Source: Cryomorphaceae bacterium (lineage in GTDB: Bacteria > Bacteroidota > Bacteroidia > Flavobacteriales > BACL11). Taken from it: a stretch of 9,958 nucleotides of DNA. Made by a program: the position numbers and the translations under genes. The DNA is taken from the NCBI GenBank assembly GCA_949531795.1, contig CATIQX010000185.1:1-9958 (forward strand), read 5' to 3'. Below are positions 7,300-9,958 of the stretch, one piece after another (the first letter of the stretch is position 1; each line of letters starts with the position of its first letter). The notes beneath the pieces were generated by a model. It had not been told where the DNA came from. It ran no database searches and saw nothing but the letters and a program-made list of their open reading frames with translations.

Positions 7300-8510
7300 T
7301 TAAAAATATAAAATCGTATTCTGAAGGTATTCAGATTTCTGCTGAAAAAAGAGAAATACTTACTTCTTTTCTATCAAATGGATTTCCTACAACTAAAGAT
7401 GAAGAGTGGAAATATACTTCTTTAAAAAAAGTAATTGCTAACGAATACAGCATCGAAAATAAAGGGGAAATTATTGATTCTTCAATAATAGAAAAATACT
7501 CTCTAGGGCTTAAAAATAAAATTATTTTTTCTGATGGAAAACTGATAAATACCCCAATAATAAAAGGTGTAAATATTAATGATTTTTCAGAATTTGAAAG
7601 TGCAAATACTGACAGCATATTGCAACTTAACAAAGCTCTTTCTCAAAATGGTTTTACTATTTCAGTAGAGAAGAACACAGTATTAGAAAGTCCTATTGAA
7701 ATTTTGTTTTTCTCGACAACAGTAAATGGTTTCTCTCAATATAGAAATCAAATTTCTATTGGCGAAAATTCAGAAGTTAAATTTATTGAACGATTACAAA
7801 ACCTAAACAATTCAGCTTCTTTTGTAAATCATTTTACTCAGATAAATTGCGCTAAAAATACAAAAGTAGAATACAACAAAATACAGAATAATACTGCAGA
7901 ATCTCAACTAATTGACACTATGAATGTATATCAAGAACAAGATTCAACGTGTAATATTAATACCCTTATTTTTGGAGGTTCTTTCATTAGAAATAATCTA
8001 AATTTTGAGCAAAACGGTTCTAATTGCGAAAGTAACATGAATGGTGTTTCAATACTAAACAACAATCAGTTAGCTGACAATCATACTTTTGTAGATCATA
8101 AAAGTGCACATTGCCGAAGTAATGAAATGTATAAAGGAGTCTATTTAGACAATTCTAAAGGGGTGTTTAATGGTAAAATAATGGTGCGCCCTGATGCCCA
8201 AAAAATTGATGCTTTCCAATCTAACAATAATTTACTTTTAAGTGACACTTCAAGCATTGATAGTAAGCCTCAACTGGAAATTTATGCTGATGATGTAAAG
8301 TGTAGTCATGGTTGTACTATTGGCCAATTAGATGACGATGCGCTTTTTTACATGAGAAGTAGAGGGATAGGAATTGAAGAAGCAAAAGCAGTATTAACTT
8401 ACGCATTTGCATCTGAAGCAATAGAAAATATCTCAGTAGAACAAGTTAAAACACTAGCTAAAAAATTACTAGCTAAAAAATTAAATGTTGATTTAGATTT
8501 CAGCTTATAA
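7290..8510 (+). CDS. sufD: Fe-S cluster assembly protein SufD, GTG start
   Basis: SufD is the SufB paralogue that completes the SufBC2D scaffold. The 406-residue protein has the N-terminal KDEEWKYTSL segment (36-45), an asparagine- and serine-rich beta-helix middle and the C-terminal signature LEIYADDVKCSHGCTIGQLD (329-348). H340 corresponds to E. coli SufD H360, proposed to help bind the nascent cluster. DALFYMRSRGIG (350-361) is also typical. The start is GTG. An in-frame TAA lies at 7284-7286, and no ATG, GTG or TTG occurs between 7290 and the conserved region, so GTG at 7290 is the only standard choice. This overlaps sufC by 10 bases and implies coupled translation. Two identical LAKKL blocks (389-398) near the end come from a 15-base tandem duplication. 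sufS follows without a gap. Confidence 0.95.
   Translation: MGLIKNIKSYSEGIQISAEKREILTSFLSNGFPTTKDEEWKYTSLKKVIANEYSIENKGEIIDSSIIEKYSLGLKNKIIFSDGKLINTPIIKGVNINDFSEFESANTDSILQLNKALSQNGFTISVEKNTVLESPIEILFFSTTVNGFSQYRNQISIGENSEVKFIERLQNLNNSASFVNHFTQINCAKNTKVEYNKIQNNTAESQLIDTMNVYQEQDSTCNINTLIFGGSFIRNNLNFEQNGSNCESNMNGVSILNNNQLADNHTFVDHKSAHCRSNEMYKGVYLDNSKGVFNGKIMVRPDAQKIDAFQSNNNLLLSDTSSIDSKPQLEIYADDVKCSHGCTIGQLDDDALFYMRSRGIGIEEAKAVLTYAFASEAIENISVEQVKTLAKKLLAKKLNVDLDFSL
8453..8483 (+). repeat. 15-base exact tandem duplication in the sufD 3' end
   Basis: The 15-base unit CTAGCTAAAAAATTA occurs twice in a row (8454-8468 and 8469-8483), with one further matching base on the left. It is in frame and encodes LAKKL twice at SufD residues 389-398. 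Identity at synonymous positions suggests a recent slippage or duplication event more than selection on the peptide. Confidence 0.9.
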
Positions 8511-9725
8511 ATGTTAGATCTTAAACAAATACGAAAACAATTTCCTATCCTAAACCGCAAGGTAAATGGACATGACTTAGTGTACTTTGATAATGGAGCT
8601 ACTACTCAAAAACCGGATTCAGTTATTGCTGCTGAAAGCAATTATTACCAAAATGAAAATTCAAATGTACACAGAGGGGTTCATTTTTTAAGCGGGCTAG
8701 CAACCGATAAATTTGAGGAGACAAGAATTACTATACAAAATTTCATAAATGCAAAACACTCTCATGAAATAATCTTTACCAAAGGGACTACTGACTCTAT
8801 AAACATAGTTGCAAGTGGATATAGATCGCTCTTAAATAAAGGAGATGAAATTATTATTTCAGAATTAGAGCATCACTCAAATATAGTACCCTGGCAAATG
8901 TGTTGTGAACAAAGTGGAGCAACTCTAAAAGTTATTCCATTATTGGATAATGGAACTTTAGATATGGCTGAATTTGGAAACCTTCTTTCTAAAAACACAA
9001 AATTAGTTTCTATAGCTCATATTTCAAATACATTGGGAACTATAAACCCTATTGAAAAAATTATTGAAAAAGCAAAAGCAGTTGGGGCAAAAGTGCTCAT
9101 TGATGGTGCTCAAGCAGCTTCACATATTTCAATAAATATGCAGAGCTTAGATGCTGACTTCTACTGTTTTTCAGCACATAAACTGTACGGCCCTACAGGA
9201 GTTGGTATACTGTACGGAAAGGAAGATGTTTTAAATGAATTACCCGCATATCAAGGTGGTGGAGAAATGATAAAAGAAGTAAGTTTTAAGAAGACTACTT
9301 ACGCTGGACTTCCCCATAAATTTGAGGCAGGAACACCAAATATTGCAGGAGTAGTTGCTTTCAAGGCAGCCATTGATTTCATTACAGGACTGGGAATAAA
9401 CAACATTGCTAAGCATGAAGAAGAACTTTTGAAATATGCAACAGAAGAAGTATTGAAAATAGAAGGACTAAGGATTTACGGAACAGCTAAAAATAAATCA
9501 GCAATTATTTCTTTTAATATTAACGAATTACATCCATATGATATTGGCATGATTGTTGATAAAATGGGTATAGCAGTCCGAACAGGTCATCATTGTACGC
9601 AGCCTATTATGGATAAATTTAATATTCCTGGAACAGCTCGAATTTCTTTAGCAGTGTACAATACAAAGGATGAAATTGACATTTGTATAAAAGCCATTAA
9701 AAAAGCGAAAATGATGTTATCCTAA
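8511..9725 (+). CDS. sufS: cysteine desulfurase SufS
   Basis: SufS is a PLP-dependent group II cysteine desulfurase. It converts cysteine to alanine and leaves a persulfide on its active-site cysteine for SufE to collect. The 404-residue protein has Y25FDNGATTQKP near the N-terminus and H121 in ELEHHSN, which stacks on PLP. D198 and Q201 in IDGAQ contact the cofactor, and K224 in SAHKLYGPTG forms the Schiff base. The catalytic C362 lies in RTGHHCTQP, and R377 lies in TARISL near the substrate site. C362 and K224 are two positions before E. coli SufS C364 and K226. The short RTGHHCxQP loop separates it from the IscS/NifS group. The ATG directly follows the sufD stop codon, and sufE begins directly after its own stop. 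Confidence 0.96.
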   Translation: MLDLKQIRKQFPILNRKVNGHDLVYFDNGATTQKPDSVIAAESNYYQNENSNVHRGVHFLSGLATDKFEETRITIQNFINAKHSHEIIFTKGTTDSINIVASGYRSLLNKGDEIIISELEHHSNIVPWQMCCEQSGATLKVIPLLDNGTLDMAEFGNLLSKNTKLVSIAHISNTLGTINPIEKIIEKAKAVGAKVLIDGAQAASHISINMQSLDADFYCFSAHKLYGPTGVGILYGKEDVLNELPAYQGGGEMIKEVSFKKTTYAGLPHKFEAGTPNIAGVVAFKAAIDFITGLGINNIAKHEEELLKYATEEVLKIEGLRIYGTAKNKSAIISFNINELHPYDIGMIVDKMGIAVRTGHHCTQPIMDKFNIPGTARISLAVYNTKDEIDICIKAIKKAKMMLS

Positions 9726-9958
9726 ATGAATACAATACAAAAAATACAAGCAGACATTATTGAGGACTTTGAATTGTTTGACGACTGGATGCAGAAGTAC
9801 GAATACCTAATAGACCTAGGTAAAGAGCTAGCACCAATTAAGGAGCAGTACAAAACCAAAGACAATCTTATAAAAGGATGTCAGAGTAGAGTTTGGCTTC
9901 ATGCAGAACATACTGAAGGTAAAATAATCTTTACTGCAGATAGTGACGCTATTATGAC
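9726..9958 (+). CDS. sufE: sulfur acceptor SufE, 5' part only
   Basis: SufE accepts persulfide sulfur from SufS, stimulates its desulfurase activity and hands sulfur to SufB. The ATG follows the sufS stop with no spacer. The visible 77 codons begin MNTIQKIQADIIEDF and include WMQKYEYLIDLGKEL (21-35). The catalytic cysteine is C52 in IKGCQSRVWL, matching E. coli SufE C51. The frame is open to the window end, where about half of a usual 140-residue SufE is missing; the truncation is due to the window edge. The family match over the visible part is strong. Confidence 0.93.
   Translation, partial: MNTIQKIQADIIEDFELFDDWMQKYEYLIDLGKELAPIKEQYKTKDNLIKGCQSRVWLHAEHTEGKIIFTADSDAIM

Noticed and set aside
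5339..7633. Several open frames of 65-100 codons on the - strand within sufB, sufC and sufD
   Set aside because: Each is fully antisense to a strongly conserved suf gene, with no promoter and no recognisable protein.
9051..9071. Repeated ATTGAAAAA within sufS (IEKIIEK)
   Set aside because: It is a short repeat explained by the lysine- and glutamate-rich helix that is common in this part of SufS.
1..9958. Mobile element, CRISPR array, defence system or biosynthetic cluster
   Set aside because: No transposase, terminal inverted repeats, spaced repeats or unusual gene content were seen; codon use looks uniform by eye.

Overview
The window is strongly AT-rich and appears to come from a bacterium of the phylum Bacteroidota, most likely a flavobacterium-like lineage. 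Four observations support this. One secreted protein ends in a type IX secretion (T9SS) sorting domain. Genes lack Shine-Dalgarno sequences and have A-rich leaders instead. Several starts are preceded by TAnnTTTG boxes, the -7 element of the Bacteroidota primary sigma factor. The SUF operon begins with an A-type carrier and runs carrier-B-C-D-S-E, an order I associate with this phylum. I cannot name a species.

Layout. Positions 44-1333 (+) encode an M24 aminopeptidase P. Convergent to it, 1354-2049 (-) encodes a small exported protein with a T9SS type A sorting tail. Divergent from that, 2132-3586 (+) encodes an uncharacterised all-helical, TPR-like protein. Convergent to that one, 3607-4659 (-) encodes thiamine-monophosphate kinase (thiL). 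A short divergent promoter region (about 4660-4733) separates thiL from the suf operon. The operon fills the rest of the window: A-type carrier (4734-5057), sufB (5070-6527), sufC (6538-7299), sufD (7290-8510), sufS (8511-9725) and the first 77 codons of sufE, which is cut by the window edge.

How the genes work together. SufS, a PLP cysteine desulfurase, takes sulfur from cysteine. SufE accepts the persulfide and passes it to the SufB-SufC2-SufD scaffold, where a cluster is built with ATP hydrolysis by SufC. The A-type carrier then takes clusters to client proteins. The genes are packed with gaps of 12 and 10 bases, one 10-base overlap and two junctions with no gap, so they are very likely co-transcribed and translationally coupled. 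The peptidase, the T9SS cargo protein, the helical protein and thiL have no visible functional link to the operon.

There is no gene-free stretch above 300 bases; the largest gap is 82 bases (2050-2131). I see no tRNA, rRNA, insertion sequence, CRISPR array or phage gene. This is mostly an ordinary core-genome region and I did not find a new multi-gene system. The points most worth a second look are the thiL/suf divergent promoter region, whose -7 boxes settle both start codons, an exact in-frame 15-base tandem duplication near the end of sufD, the GTG-started overlapping sufD, and the two uncharacterised proteins.
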